From: Oegoconia quadripuncta
Taxonomy: Eukaryota > Arthropoda > Insecta > Lepidoptera > Autostichidae
DNA length: 64,000 nt
Assembly: GCA_949316235.1 (NCBI GenBank)
Contig: OX438754.1
Location: 5,813,501-5,877,500, forward strand
Direction of reading: 5' to 3'
Every line of letters begins with the position of its first letter. The first letter of the stretch is position 1. The notes beneath the pieces were generated by a model. It searched no databases. It was given only the letters and a program-made list of their open reading frames with translations, and had not been told where the DNA came from. The position numbers and the translations under genes were made by a program. Below, piece by piece: positions 10,735-21,973 of this stretch.

Positions 10735-10935
10735 TTACACCCAAGGACCATCTTGTATTTTTACGAATGCTTCATAGGGATCCATAATTCGATTTTCGTT
10801 AGTAATAATTTTGAAACCAAACTTTTCTTCTGGTGTTCCAGCTGTTGGTACCAGTTCTTTTATTACAGGACTACATAATACTAGTTTGAGGCCGGGTAAT
10901 TTAGAATTTTCTGTTGTTTGATGCCACGGTTTTTA
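10735..10935 (-). pseudogene. Unrecognised coding-like fragment
   Basis: About 65 sense codons are open on the minus strand, ending in TAA at 10735-10737 after DGPWV. The composition is protein-like (KELVPTAGTPEEKFGFK, DPYEAFVKIQ). It has no start codon, no FLYWCH or psq motif and no clear acceptor, and a TAA lies just upstream. It may be a retrocopy fragment, a retroelement piece or an unannotated exon; I do not recognise the family. Confidence 0.35.
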
Positions 10936-11261
10936 AGATGAGGCATCATGAAAGTAAGTACAAAAATTACAGGGTTGGCGACTTTAGGCTACCAGCTCAG
11001 TTGTCAATCAACTGGGCGAACGAGGCCGAGTATGCGTGATTTTTCGTAAAGTTGACATCATTGTTTAGGTACTTGTAATATTTTTTTATTGTTTTGAGAA
11101 CTAAGAGTAACTGTATACTCAAACTCAAATCAAACTATAACCAAACGCAGCTCTCTAAAATGATCCTGTTGTCTCTTGTATCATTTTAGACAACGCGATT
11201 GGTAAAGATTTTTGTAAATTTTTAAGAGACCACACATATTATTTAATGTATGTGTGTGGCT

Positions 11262-11279
11262 GGAGAAACAAATAAACGT

Positions 11280-11310
<31 letters not shown>

Positions 11311-11313
11311 CAT
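11262..11313. repeat. ATCT tetranucleotide microsatellite
   Basis: Perfect run of TATC repeats (about seven units) after AAATAAACGTT. Confidence 0.9.
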
Positions 11314-11555
11314 CATAAAAAGTAAGTATGAATGTCGGAACGCCGTAAAAGTGATATCGAATTTATAACAGCGAAATACAGCATTGTCATTACCATTAAC
11401 TCAATAGTGTTTAATGAATCACTCAAGAGTTCTCCATTCAACAATTTATTCATCGTAATCCTAATTACAAATCTTTATTTACAAATATTTCGCAAGATTG
11501 CAAAACAGCACATATTGCAAATTGTACTCATGACATTGATAAGACTTAAATAGAG

Positions 11556-11743
11556 GTAAATAATAAATAAATATTTCGGACACGTACACAACGCTATTTA
11601 GTCCCAAACTAGGCAAAGCCTGTACTATGTATGTACATGACTGTACTGTACATGACTCGTCACACAAACGTTTGCCCCTAGCGAGCTGTACTCGCAACCG
11701 TTGGTTTCGAAGGCAGGGTCACTACCCACTACACCAATCGGTC
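11556..11743 (-). repeat. Family A SINE
   Basis: Minus-strand copy with the head at 11743 (GACCGATTGGTGTAGTGGG) and the tail TTATTTATTA. The B box is damaged (GGTTGCGAGTACAGC). Confidence 0.75.
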
Positions 11744-12418
11744 GTTAATGACTAGGCTATTAATATTAATAACTTATTATAATTTAATATTAATTATGGT
11801 CGCAGGTAAAACTTCTGTCACATGCAGGTCATATTGCATTAAGCTATGAGTTAATCTTTGTCTACCTGTGTCTGTCTGTGTCTGTGGTCTGTGTGTGATC
11901 GTAGATCCAAAACGGCTGGACTGATCTAAAAGCGATTTTTTCTGTTCGAAAGCTAGTACCTTTTCTTTGTCTTGTCCTTGTCTTTATTTTTACCTTGTCT
12001 TTTAAGGGTTGAATCCATTAACGAAAACGTAGTAATACTTCCATTTACCCAGGCGGTAGAGATGAGAAAATCTTATCTTCATACCTTCTTTGTTTAATTT
12101 GGATGAGGATAGGGTCAGAAAAGCAAAAGAGTCAATCGTTCAGAATACTATAGAGCAGTGACGTTCAGAATACACTACTGGTGATCTACAATAAAAAATT
12201 GGATGAAATGTGATCGACTCGACAGGAAGACAATTTTTGTCTAATTGCATAATGTACAGTTCATAAGTTCGCGTTTCGTGTGCCAGAGGGACATAATCAT
12301 AATGTTCATGATAATGAAGTTATTTCGATCGACTGACAAAGCTCTATCCATCGACTAGTATAACGCGATCGATCGCTTGAGCTGTAGATATAACTCTATA
12401 CAAATTCACTCAAAAGCT
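11744..12418. other. Spacer without recognisable gene
   Basis: Low-complexity TCTGTGTCTGTCTGTG around 11865 and a GATCGTAGATCCAAAACGGC stretch suggest old retroelement UTR. No conserved exon. Confidence 0.4.
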
Positions 12419-12615
12419 TTAAGAATGAGTATGTGTATTGTTCACTTTGATTATAATATTGTCACACGTGTGGATGCTGGAGCGGCAGTTTCCGGTCGCC
12501 CATTTGACGCACCGCCATACACCCTTTGGCCCCTTGCTGCTACTGTGATATCTATTATATCGGTGCCGGCCCATCACTATCACTGGTTTACCGTATCTTG
12601 ACGTGCCAAAGACTG
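12419..12615 (-). CDS. mod(mdg4): mod(mdg4)-type last exon, FLYWCH finger (exon 4)
   Basis: Acceptor gttttaaattacAG, then 64 residues. The finger has GKPVIVMGRHRYNRYH, GVWRC (W33, C35), GNCRSS (C43) and NTHTHS (H61, H63), with one Ser after the last His and then TAA. VWRCVKW is shared with the exon at 42.5 kb, an unusually distant relative compared with the mostly local similarity in this array. Thr replaces Asn between the ligand histidines. Confidence 0.87.
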
Positions 12616-12956
12616 CTGTAATTTAAAACAGGTTAATCAATTCGTATATTATTATGAAAACAGTCATCAAGTGCTGCAGGAGAAACATGACATCTCCGAC
12701 ACTGTCAATAACGTCGAGAGTCGTGCTTAGCCCGCTGCACATCACATCGTTATCCTATGCTTTTTTCTGTAAAGAAATGCAATGCACCGGCTACGCAAAG
12801 CGACGTGCACTTTATGAATAGTATTTCAATATCAACCTTATTAGCTTTTGCTCAAACGTATTCCTGGTCTGTCCGGATACGTGGCGCTGCGTTACCGGCG
12901 ATATTTCCTATTACTAACGCATTTTCTTTCTCTCATCTGTGAACCAATTTCTTTGG

Positions 12957-12979
12957 GAGGGGGGGGGGGGGGGGGGGTG
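12957..12979. repeat. Poly-G run
   Basis: A run of about 22 G with one A interruption near its start. Runs like this are prone to length error in assembly and could fold as a G-quadruplex on the plus strand. Confidence 0.85.
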
Positions 12980-13095
12980 ATCTCTTAAAAATTTGTTGAA
13001 GATGATAGAAGAGAACGGATTCCTTATTGCAGACGATTGTCTTGTCACTTTTTTGGCGGTGTAATAATATATCTAAGTATACATACATAAATACC

Positions 13096-13390
13096 GTCTC
13101 CGTAGCTCGGCTCGGTAGGTAAACAACATAGGGTTTAAGAATACATATTTATTACTCGGTTTGTTGGAGGTAGGGCATTTTAAATGTCCACCTGGCTAGC
13201 TACCACCATCTTATCTAAGTCTGTCGCCAAAAGAGCAATGTTAATAGAATTGTTGTGTTCCGATTATCAAAGATGAGATAGCCAGTGCCCAACTGAGATG
13301 GGGTTTGAGTCAATACGCCTCCACCTTCGGTCTCATCTTCACTTAACAACAGGTGTGATTGAGGTCAAGTGCTAATCCGTTATGCATAAA
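13096..13390 (+). repeat. tRNA-like SINE, family C
   Basis: Head CCGTCTCCGTAGCTCGG, body AGGGCATTTTAAATGTCCACC, CTAGCTACCACCATCTTATC and TCATCTTCACTTAACA-CAGG, ending TGTGATTGAGGTCAAG. Better-preserved copies at 32.3, 38.1 and 56.8 kb still show the tRNA-like B box GGTTCGATCCCC. Confidence 0.75.
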
Positions 13391-13559
13391 AAAACCATAA
13401 TTATTTTCTTATCTTTTATTATTTCTTGTCCGGTTTAAGATCTCTTTTAGGGATAAGCTCGCCTTTTGCATATCTTATTTTGTAGATCGCTGTTATTGCT
13501 TTTTGTGTATGCAATAAAGGATTATAATAATAATATAATAATTATCCAAAATTGGTTGG

Positions 13560-13720
13560 ACCAGTTGGAAAGAGATATCCCAAAAATTAAAGGTTTAATG
13601 AGACAACATCCATATGGTTCACGATTCAAAATATATGGATATGCACACGTAACAGAGGGGTGAGTCCATCACCATTGAAGCTTGCAAATCTATAGATGAC
13701 ACTCACGGTAAGGGATGGGT
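13560..13720. repeat. Dispersed repeat related to the 17 kb satellite
   Basis: Segment with ATATGGATATGCACACGTAACAG and GTGAGTCCATCACCATTGAAG. Cognates lie at 15.8, 26.6 and 57.3 kb; in reverse complement it matches the unit of the 17 kb tandem array. Confidence 0.5.
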
Positions 13721-13949
13721 TGGCTTAATTCTTGCCGGAAACCATAGGGCACAAACAGTGAAATTTCTAAAATTATAATTTTTTTTAGAAAAATACATAC
13801 TGTTGAGATGTACCTACATAGGCTCGTGGTTTACATTTTTCTGGAAAAAAAATTAAGTGGTGAAAGGTTTGCGATCTTCTTTCTATCTATAAATTACGTT
13901 GGATTAATCTAGCTGACTAATTTAACTACTATTCTGTTTAATGGTTTTT

Positions 13950-14137
13950 CTAATGATTATGTACGTTACTTATTTTGATGACGCTTTCTCCAATGGTCAT
14001 GACCGACACCCGGCAATGTTTCATGAAATGATCGCAAATCCAATACACTTTGGGGCCAACGCACCGGCTGCGTCTATTGTAGCGGTAATCTCCAATTAGC
14101 AGGACTGGCCTGCCGCGCTGGGACTTCGCGAAGATAA
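13950..14137 (-). CDS. mod(mdg4): mod(mdg4)-type last exon, FLYWCH finger (exon 5)
   Basis: Acceptor ccgtttgtattttAG, then 61 residues, among the shortest of the array. The finger has RGRPVLLIGDYRYNRR, VYWIC (W32, C34), KHCRVS (C41) and NVHNH (H59, H61), then TAG. The Gly normally before the second Cys is His. An ATG lies upstream in the same frame, but that stretch is intronic if the acceptor is used. The first residue after splicing would be Val if the donor ends in G. Confidence 0.85.
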
Positions 14138-14280
14138 CTAAAATACAAACGGCCATCTCAAGTCACAATTTCAAGTAATCATTTGAGTTCTGAAGAACTT
14201 TATTTTCAAACAACTCAAAAAGAACCTCTGCGAATGTTCCAGACATTACAGAAACAACTTATGTTATGGAACAGAAAATG

Positions 14281-14701
14281 TTGGGTCTTTACCTATGAAA
14301 TTGGAGTTTTTTTCTTCGTTAATCATATGTACCAATTCCTGCGATTTTCAAAGCTATATCCAAATTTGTTTTTTATTTGGAAAATGGAATATTATTTCAA
14401 GGTTTCACATGAAATATTTTTTAATTTCTGGGCTAAATCTTATAATAAAAGAAATTTGAACAGAGCTCTTTTAATGTGCTTCCCATAATCATTTCTTAGA
14501 TACGCTGAAACTTTTATAAAGCGGTTACTTTTAAAAATTAACGCTGCTTATACTTAACTTAATGTTATCCGATAATACACACAAAGTGTAGCGAAATTTG
14601 GATTTGCCGTTCCCAAAAAAAAATCAAAAATATTTGTATGGAGAAAACAGTCGTAATGAAATTCTTCATACAAAACGCCAATTTCATAGGTAAGGACCTA
14701 A
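14281..14701. mobile_element. Mariner-like MITE, copy 2
   Basis: Inverted relative to copy 1, with ends TTGGGTCTTTACC and its partner GGTAAGGACCTAA. The flanking dinucleotides are TG and TT, so the TA duplication has been lost. The internal open frame of about 100 codons is a chance frame shared with the other copies. Confidence 0.85.
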
Positions 14702-14850
14702 TTTATACATGAATTTTATAAAGAAGCGCCTGATAGAAGTCAATATGGATGAGTAGTTATTTTGTTACATAGGTATTATACTAACACATATTCGGTATTT
14801 CGAAGATTCAATACATCAAACAAAAAAGACACGTTCTGCCAATTACTATA

Positions 14851-15076
14851 CAGGGTAAAATTTAATTCGTGTAATTCCTGTTTGCTGATGACTATACTCC
14901 TGAATTCAGCCGAATATTGTTGAACTTCCATACTAAACGTGGTTTCAGAATGGTTTACTTTGTATGGGTACTCGAAAAGTTTTTGATCAAATTCGACTAT
15001 GAACCATCAAGACAATAATCAAGAGTAACGTCACCAGTTAATGGGAATTACACGAATTCAAATAATTCACCCTGTA
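14851..15076. mobile_element. MITE with CAGGGTGAATTTG-type ends, copy 1
   Basis: Ends TATACAGGGTAAAATTTAATT and, inverted, TACAGGGTGAATTATTTGAA. The inside carries GTGGTTTCAGAATGGTTTAC and GTAACGTCACCAGTTAATGG. Related copies lie at 22.5 and 48.6 kb. Confidence 0.75.
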
Positions 15077-15107
15077 GGTACAGCGTGTCATTCGCAGATA
15101 ACGCTGT

Positions 15108-15242
15108 CGATTCGGATGTACACCAACTAAACTAAAACCAATTTTAAAGTAGTACTGTCTCTTTCTCCATGGAACAGTACGATGCGACGGCACCACTCTA
15201 AAACTGGTTTTAGTTTAGTTGAGTGTACATCCGAATCGACAC
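15108..15242. mobile_element. Foldback element next to exon 6
   Basis: Arms of about 45 bp, ATTCGGATGTACACCAACTAA..AACCAATTTTAAAGT and its inverted copy ending ACATCCGAATCGACA. The spacer is short. It ends about 10 bp beyond the stop codon of the 15.25 kb exon, where that exon's 3' untranslated region should be. Confidence 0.8.
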
Positions 15243-15252
15243 CATTGATTCT

Positions 15253-15443
15253 TTAATGGTTATGTTTATTCCTTGCGCTGATGATTTCATGATCAATAGT
15301 AAACAAGGAGGCCCTGCACCCTGATCTCCATTTCGTGCATGGCCACATCACCTTCGAACCCTTGTAGTACGAATGTTTGTTATACCGATAATCACCAATT
15401 TGTATCACTGGTTTACCAAACTTAGATGTTGTATATAAGGCAG
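15253..15443 (-). CDS. mod(mdg4): mod(mdg4)-type last exon, FLYWCH finger (exon 6)
   Basis: Acceptor ctttatttcAG, then 62 residues. Finger: GKPVIQIGDYRYNKHS, VMWPC (W33, C35), KWRSGCRAS (C42), NKHNH (H60, H62), then TAA. It is one of the consensus-like WPCTKW exons together with those at 16.2, 19.8 and 22.0 kb. All the family's conserved positions are present, so it should fold. The foldback element directly beyond its stop may supply or disturb its polyadenylation region. Confidence 0.9.
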
Positions 15444-15584
15444 CTGAAATAAAGAAAATGTCAAATCATTTTTAGTGTTCCATCACCGAAATTGGAAATA
15501 AATAGGGTCTCGTTCACCGGAACGGGCCTGCGAAATTTAAACTTTAGCACAGTTAAAACTGGTATCGTTTAGTCTATATTACAT

Positions 15585-15705
15585 ATCATCATCATCAGCC
15601 CGTAAACAAACCACTGCAGGGATATAGGTCTTCCCTCGTATAATGAGGGAGTATGGGTCATAGTCCACCACGTTGGCCCAATGTGGGTTGGGGACTATAT
15701 ATACA
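15585..15705 (-). repeat. SINE D tail fragment
   Basis: Minus-strand copy of the 3' part of the element at 24.4 kb (reverse of CGTTGGGCCAA, GAGGGAAGACCTATATCC and the TGATGATGATG tail). Confidence 0.65.
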
Positions 15706-15784
15706 TATATACTATTCCAAAGACAGTGTTTAGAGATAACCCAAACATTGCTTGACACAACATTCACCTTTGGAAATATACAAT

Positions 15785-16180
15785 GCACATATGACAGGGT
15801 TGAGCCGATCGCCGTTAAAAGGTTTCACCCCACACATACAAACTTTCAAGTCTAAATTTTCCGAAATGAATGAACCGATTCTAATGAAACTTCAGACGTA
15901 TAAGCAGGATATATAGATCTAAGAAGTTAGTAGTAAACATTTTCAAAATATCGAATTTAAAAGAATATATTGCATATTTTCTGTTACTACTGAAAACTTA
16001 AAATCGCTCTAATCTTTACTTAACATCAGGTGTGATTGAGATCTAGTGCTAACTCAAAAAACAGACACCGAGATGATTTAATAAATATCGGTTTTTTGGT
16101 AAGAAACACGATTAAAAAATTAAGTATGCAAAAATTCTTTATTCTAACAAAATAGGTACAGAATAAACAATTTAACTTAG
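15785..16180. other. Dispersed repeat pieces, no gene
   Basis: 15.79-15.86 kb carries the GTTGAGCCGATCGCCGTTAA repeat, and about 16.00-16.06 kb a family C SINE tail. No coding signal. Confidence 0.45.
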
Positions 16181-16374
16181 TCAAATATGTGTATGTTTAT
16201 TTCGAAAGAATATAATTTCGTTGTTAAGCGTGGTCACGGATGCTCTACAACCTCTTCGCCATTTGATACAGGGCCATAGGACCTTAGCCCCTTTATATCG
16301 GCTATGTTTGTAGTATCGGAAACCACCGACGTGCATCACAGGGTTATTGAGCCGTGACATTGCGCAGTAAGGGA
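16181..16374 (-). CDS. mod(mdg4): mod(mdg4)-type last exon, FLYWCH finger (exon 7)
   Basis: Acceptor taaatctctcttgcAG, then 63 residues. Finger: NPVMHVGGFRYYKHSRY, VLWPC (W33, C35), RRGCRAS (C42), NKHTHI (H60, H62), then TGA. The usual Gly-Lys before the first beta strand is Asn-Asn. It is closely related to exons 6, 8 and 9 through HSRYKGAKV-WPC-KW. An Ile follows the last His, as in exon 8. Confidence 0.88.
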
Positions 16375-16906
16375 CTGCAAGAGAGATTTATTTACAAAAA
16401 AATATGTACAGGATGGACATTTGCAACACCACTTGTGGATTGCGTCTTAAAAATTCAAAAATATGGTAAAATAAAATCATGCAATTTTTTCTTACAAACA
16501 TATTATAAATAGTGGCCTGAATAATTAAGTAATAGTAGTAGATACATGCAATAAAACATCTACGTACAGTATATCTTTATTATAGATTAGGTACCTTAAT
16601 AAATTACAATAAAGTTATCACAAGGATTCTATATACACACTATGTACACATGGTCAAAGGCGACTAAGGCACTACACACTAAAATAACTATTAAAGTATT
16701 TAGAAACCAAAAAATCGACAGTATAGTTTGTAATTTGCGGACGCGATGTTGGATTTTTTATCTTAAAAATTACAATGACACTCTAGGGATCAAGGCGAAT
16801 CGAACGACACCTTGCATTTCAAAATCCGTCGAACCCTTTTAGGCTACATGAGGTAACATAGAAATCTACATGCATAACACTCGAAAAACATATAAAAAAA
16901 AAAGAA

Positions 16907-18958
16907 AACCCTCCTTTTTGGGGCTGTTGGTTAAAAACATCTACACGTTTCAACGCCGATTGGACTGACGAATGCATTTCTGTATATTTCATTAAAAAAC
17001 AGCCCTCCTTTTTGGGGCTGTTGGTTAAAAACTTAAAAACATCTACACGTTTCAACGCCGATTGGACTGACGAATGTATTTCTGTATATTTCATTAAAAA
17101 AAAAGCCCTCTTTTTGGGGTTGTTGGTTAAAAACTTAAAAACATGTACACGTTTCCACGCCGATTGGACTGACGAATGCATTTCTGTATATTTCATTAAA
17201 AAAAAAAAGAAAACTCTCCTTTTTGGGGCTGTTGGTTAAAAACATCTACACGTTTCAACGCCGATTGGACTGACGAATGCATTTCTGTATATTTCATTAA
17301 AAAAAGCCCTCCTTTTTGGGGCTGTTGGTTAAAAACTTAAAAACATCTACACGTTTCAACGCCGATTGGACTGACGAATGTATTTCTGTAAATTTCATTA
17401 AAAAAAAAGCCCTCTTTTTGGGGTTGTTGGTTAAAAACTTAAAAACATGTACACGTTTCCACGCCGATTGGACTGACGAATGCATTTCTGTATATTACAT
17501 TAAAAAAAAGCCCTCCTTTTTGGGGCTGTTGGTTAAAAACTTAAAAACATGTACACGTTTCAACGCCGATTGGACTGACGAATGCATTTCTGTATATTTC
17601 ATTAAAAAAAAAAAAGAAAACCCTCCTTTTTGGGGCTGTTGGTTAAAAACATCTACACGTTTCAACGCCGATTGGACTGACGAATGCATTTCTGTATATT
17701 TCATTAAAAAAAAAAAAGAAAACCCTCCTTTTTGGGGCTGTTGGTTAAAAACTTAAAAACATATACACGTTTCAACGCCGATTGGACTGAAGAAGGCATT
17801 TCTGTATATTTCGTTAAATAAAAAATAAAAAAAAACCCTCCTTTTTGGGGCTGTTGGTTAAAAACATCTACACGTTTCAACGCCGATTGGACTGACGAAT
17901 GTATTTCTGTAAATTTCATTAAAAAAAAAGCCCTCTTTTTGGGGTTGTTGGTTAAAAACTTAAAAACATGTACACGTTTCCACGCCGATTGGACTGACGA
18001 ATGCATTTCTGTATATTACATTAAAAAAAAGCCCTCCTTTTTGGGGCTGTTGGTTAAAAACTTAAAAACATGTACACGTTTCAACGCCGATTGGACTGAC
18101 GAATGCATTTCTGTATATTTCATTAAAAAAAAAAAAGAAAACCCTCCTTTTTGGGGCTGTTGGTTAAAAACATCTACACGTTTCAACGCCGATTGGACTG
18201 ACGAATGCATTTCTGTATATTTCATTAAAAAAAAAAAAGAAAACCCTCCTTTTTGGGGCTGTTGGTTAAAAACTTAAAAACATATACACGTTTCAACGCC
18301 GATTGGACTGAAGAAGGCATTTCTGTATATTTCGTTAAATAAAAAATAAAAAAAAACCCTCCTTTTTGGGGCTGTTGGTTAAAAACATCTACACGTTTCA
18401 ACGCCGATTGGACTGACGAATGTATTTCTGTAAATTTCATTAAAAAAAAAGCCCTCTTTTTGGGGTTGTTGGTTAAAAACTTAAAAACATGTACACGTTT
18501 CCACGCCGATTGGACTGACGAATGCATTTCTGTATATTACATTAAAAAAAAGCCCTCCTTTTTGGGGCTGTTGGTTAAAAACTTAAAAACATGTACACGT
18601 TTCAACGCCGATTGGACTGACGAATGCATTTCTGTATATTTCATTAAAAAAAAAAAAGAAAACCCTCCTTTTTGGGGCTGTTGGTTAAAAACATCTACAC
18701 GTTTCAACGCCGATTGGACTGACGAATGCATTTCTGTATATTTCATTAAAAAAAAAAAAGAAAACCCTCCTTTTTGGGGCTGTTGGTTAAAAACTTAAAA
18801 ACATATACACGTTTCAACGCCGATTGGACTGAAGAAGGCATTTCTGTATATTTCGTTAAATAAAAAATAAAAAAAAACCCTCCTTTTTGGGGCTGTTGGT
18901 TAAAAACATCTACACGTTTCAACGGCGATGGGACTGACGTGTGCATTACTGTATATTT
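16907..18958. repeat. Minisatellite of ~100-bp units with 521-bp higher-order repeat
   Basis: About 20 units with the core CGTTTCAACGCCGATTGGAC, TGACGAATGCATTTCTGTAT and TTTTTGGGG-TGTTGGTTAAA, separated by A-runs. From about 17.4 kb a five-unit block repeats with a 521-bp period nearly without change (equivalent points at 17495, 18016 and 18537). The last unit is divergent (CAACGGCGATGGGACTGACG). Long open frames on both strands are by-products of the repeat. The core matches, in reverse complement, the dispersed repeat at 26.63-26.70 kb. Confidence 0.95.
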
Positions 18959-19065
18959 CGAAAGGTGAACTCATGTTACGCACAGCTTCTATTATTATTG
19001 AGAGACTGGGGCATGCTAGCCGTACTCGTTACATCACGATGGCCGTCATTTCCGATCTCGATATA

Positions 19066-19488
19066 TTAGGTCCTTACCTATGAAATTGGCGGTTTGTATG
19101 AAGAATTTCATTAAGACTGTTTTCTCCATACAAACATTTTTGATTTTTTTTTGGGAACGGCAAATCAAAATTTAGCTAAACTTTGTGTGTATTATCGGAT
19201 AACATTAAGTTAAGTATAGGCAGCGTTAATTTTTAAAAGTAACCGCTTTATTAAAGTTTCAGCGAATCTAAGAATTAATTATGGGAAGCACATGAAAAGA
19301 GCTCTGTTCAAATTTTTTTTATAATGTGATTTAGCTCAGAAATTAAAAAATATTTCATGTGGAACCTTGAAATAATATTCCATTTTCCAAAAAAAAACAA
19401 AAATGTATATAGCTTGAAAATCGCAAGAATTGGTACATATGATTAGATTAACGAAGAAAACACTCCAATTTCATAGGTAAAGACCCAA
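19066..19488. mobile_element. Mariner-like MITE, copy 3
   Basis: Same orientation as copy 1, with flanking TA at 19064-19065 and 19489-19490. It lies just beyond the minisatellite. Confidence 0.85.
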
Positions 19489-19829
19489 TAGTTAAAGAAA
19501 ACGGTGCCAGTTTTATCTACTCATTATTTAATTGTTGCTCTTTGTATTCGATAATTTCAGTATCTTTTTAAATGTGTGATTTTTAAGATTTATCATTAAC
19601 AGACTTACACCTCCACACTGTTGGGGCACATTCTCCTCTCCAGTAAAAACAATTAAAAATTAAGTACAATCTATTATGACTTCAGTTTCTTAGAGTAAAT
19701 TTTTAACATTCATGTAAAATTTTAGAAACAGGTGGATAAATTGCAAAGTTACCAACGTGTACGATAGATGCCGCTATTATCAGTAGATACCCTATAAGTC
19801 GGTATGAATATATCTTAATTTAAGACACT

Positions 19830-20026
19830 CTAAATGTGATTGTGTTCATTTCTGCACTGGACAATTTGACCATTATAAGTGGTAAGCGACGCTCTGCAGT
19901 TGGTCGTCTTCCATTTGGTGCATGGCCACAATACTTTCGCACCTTTATACTGAGTATGCTTATTGTACCGGAAAGGGCCCATCTGAATTAAAGGCTTCCC
20001 ACGACGAGACGTCGTGTATATGATGT
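19830..20026 (-). CDS. mod(mdg4): mod(mdg4)-type last exon, FLYWCH finger (exon 8)
   Basis: Acceptor atttatattcacAG, then 64 residues. Finger: TSRRGKPLIQMGPFRYNKH, VLWPC (W33, C35), TTNCRAS (C43), NEHNHI (H61, H63), then TAG. The start IIYTTSRRGKP is close to VYTTSQRGKP of the exon at 22.0 kb, its nearest relative here. It lies beside the minisatellite, which separates this pair from exons 6 and 7. Confidence 0.9.
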
Positions 20027-20569
20027 CTGTGAATATAAATATAACTAATACATAATGTATACAGAGTATATCAATTTCTATAGTCGCCTATTTTGGATGG
20101 AATATTTGAACGAACAGGGAAGATCTTCCACCCACCGGTCAAACAGTTGTTAGTGACCTCTTGCCTTGAGAAAATTTCGATAGCGCGATGTAGGATTCGT
20201 GCCCTTATTGGTCAGCTTATAAAACGCCTTCACAGGTAAATTAAAGATCACAGACCCACCGATTTTACGGGGCTACAGAGTAACAATAGCTTTAATATGG
20301 TATAAATAGTTAGAGCTACCTTTACTGACTTTTAAAGTGGAATAGTCGTCATATCTACTTCTACATTGATGAATTATATCTCAACTCGAATTTTTCTTTA
20401 ATCCGGAAGAGATGGCAATTCTGCCGCACTTTCGCACAACGATGCCCACGTTCTTTACGTTTTGGAGCATTGTATATTTCAGTTGAGTAACTCGAATACC
20501 TACCTTGAGTATGTCTTTTCTTTCGAGTGTTAAATAATGTATTTTTAAGCTGGCATTGGTATAGTATTG

Positions 20570-21335
20570 AAAGTACTAAACAAAATTAAGTGTAATTTAG
20601 GGTTATTTAAGTAAATAAAACAGTAGAGGAGTCCATATCTAACATTTAAATATAAAACAAAGAAATACGACCATATATTTGTCAGGAAGGCGGGCGTTGC
20701 TAGCAACCGGGCCGTCGCCACCCATCCGTGGTATAGGGTTGCTCGGGCAATTCCGTAGCTCCCATAAGTGGATATGATATGGGAATAACACTAGCGTTTA
20801 ACGAACTACTCCTGCATGCCCTCATGCCATCCAATTTGGCCCTCGCATGCAGTTTGTGGGATTCAACCGGTCTAGTTGTTCAAATCCCATAATCAGATTT
20901 TAACGACTCACCGAATCCTTTGACTCGACGTAGATAATAAGTAATCAAAGTCACCCACGCTCGTTAAAGTGCTAAGTGTAGGTCCATCTCCTTCGACGGC
21001 CAGTAGCATTATGAATGATCATTATTGATGTGCAGGCCTAACATTACTGTAAACGTCACTGCGCCGTTTCCGGCGATACCAGCGCCACCTCATTCACTTC
21101 CCGTAGCAAACCGCATACTATGATAGTCATGCTACGGTCCCTATTATAAATTCTGTCGCTAATCTATCGCTACCTCCGACACGTTTAATAATTCGCAGCT
21201 AGAACTAATAGGGTTACAAATTAAAATAATAATTCGGAGTAGTAAACAAAATTAAGTATAATTTAGGGTGATTTAAGTAAATAAAACAGTAGAGGAATAT
21301 AACAATAAAATTTAAATATAAAACATAAAGAAACA
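20570..21335. repeat. Pair of ~90-bp direct repeats enclosing 570 bp
   Basis: 20575-20665 and 21238-21330 share ACAAAATTAAGTGTAATTTA, AGTAAATAAAACAGTAGAGG and a shared TTTAAATATAAAACA stretch. The enclosed segment (GGCGGGCGTTGCTAGCAACC.. GGTCCATCTCCTTCGACGGC) is GC-richer and has no intact frame. It could be a small terminal-repeat element or two copies of one retroelement 3' end. Confidence 0.55.
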
Positions 21336-21973
21336 TACAAATGTGTTTAATAATTCGCAAATAATAAACCTTAACCTAACTTTAAAACATCTCTAATAAT
21401 TAATAAAACCGATCACTTTAAGTATTACCCTTACTTACATATTATTTATACTTACATATTACATATTACTTACATATTATAATAAAGGAAGAGGTTCTAT
21501 GTTCGTGTGCATGTATTTTATTTTCGAATTGTTTACCAATTTTGATGATTATTTTTTTGTTTAATGGGATTGATCGCCACAGCCATGTGGTCGCATATAA
21601 ATTTTAATTTCATATTGATTAAGATATGATGATATACTCCGCAGACAGAAAAAGGGACCTCACTGAAATCGGTTGGTTCGCCAATTTTTGGCAGTGATAT
21701 TTTTGTATATCCGCAAATGTCGTGTAGTCCAATACACGTCTCGACTCTGAGTACATTACAGCCAAGTAAAAATAAAAATAGGTTAATAATAATTTAATTT
21801 ATATGTTTATAGTACCCACAAATTTATTTAAAAGCGCCTACGAAAAAACATAATTATGTGTAATGATTATACTAATGCTTTACCAAATTTTACAATACGT
21901 ACCGCAATTTTCTTTTAACAACTTTTATAAGTTAGTCAATATTATGTGCTATTTTTACACTACAAAAATATGA

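Noticed and set aside
12680..12942. 61-codon plus-strand frame and a Cys-containing minus reading
   Set aside because: No domain, no splice signals in the right phase, interrupted on the minus strand.
14183..14488. 101-codon open frame, with similar frames at 9030, 27406 and 52.6 kb
   Set aside because: Lies within the mariner-like MITE copies. It is AT-rich and has no transposase motif.
17012..18798. Several open frames of 60-146 codons on both strands
   Set aside because: They are periodic translations of the minisatellite and change strand and frame with the repeat; no selection signal.
20340..20520. Possible extra array exon (GHRCAKVRQNCH on the minus strand)
   Set aside because: A Cys and His resemblance only: no phase-1 acceptor with an open frame to an H-x-H end.
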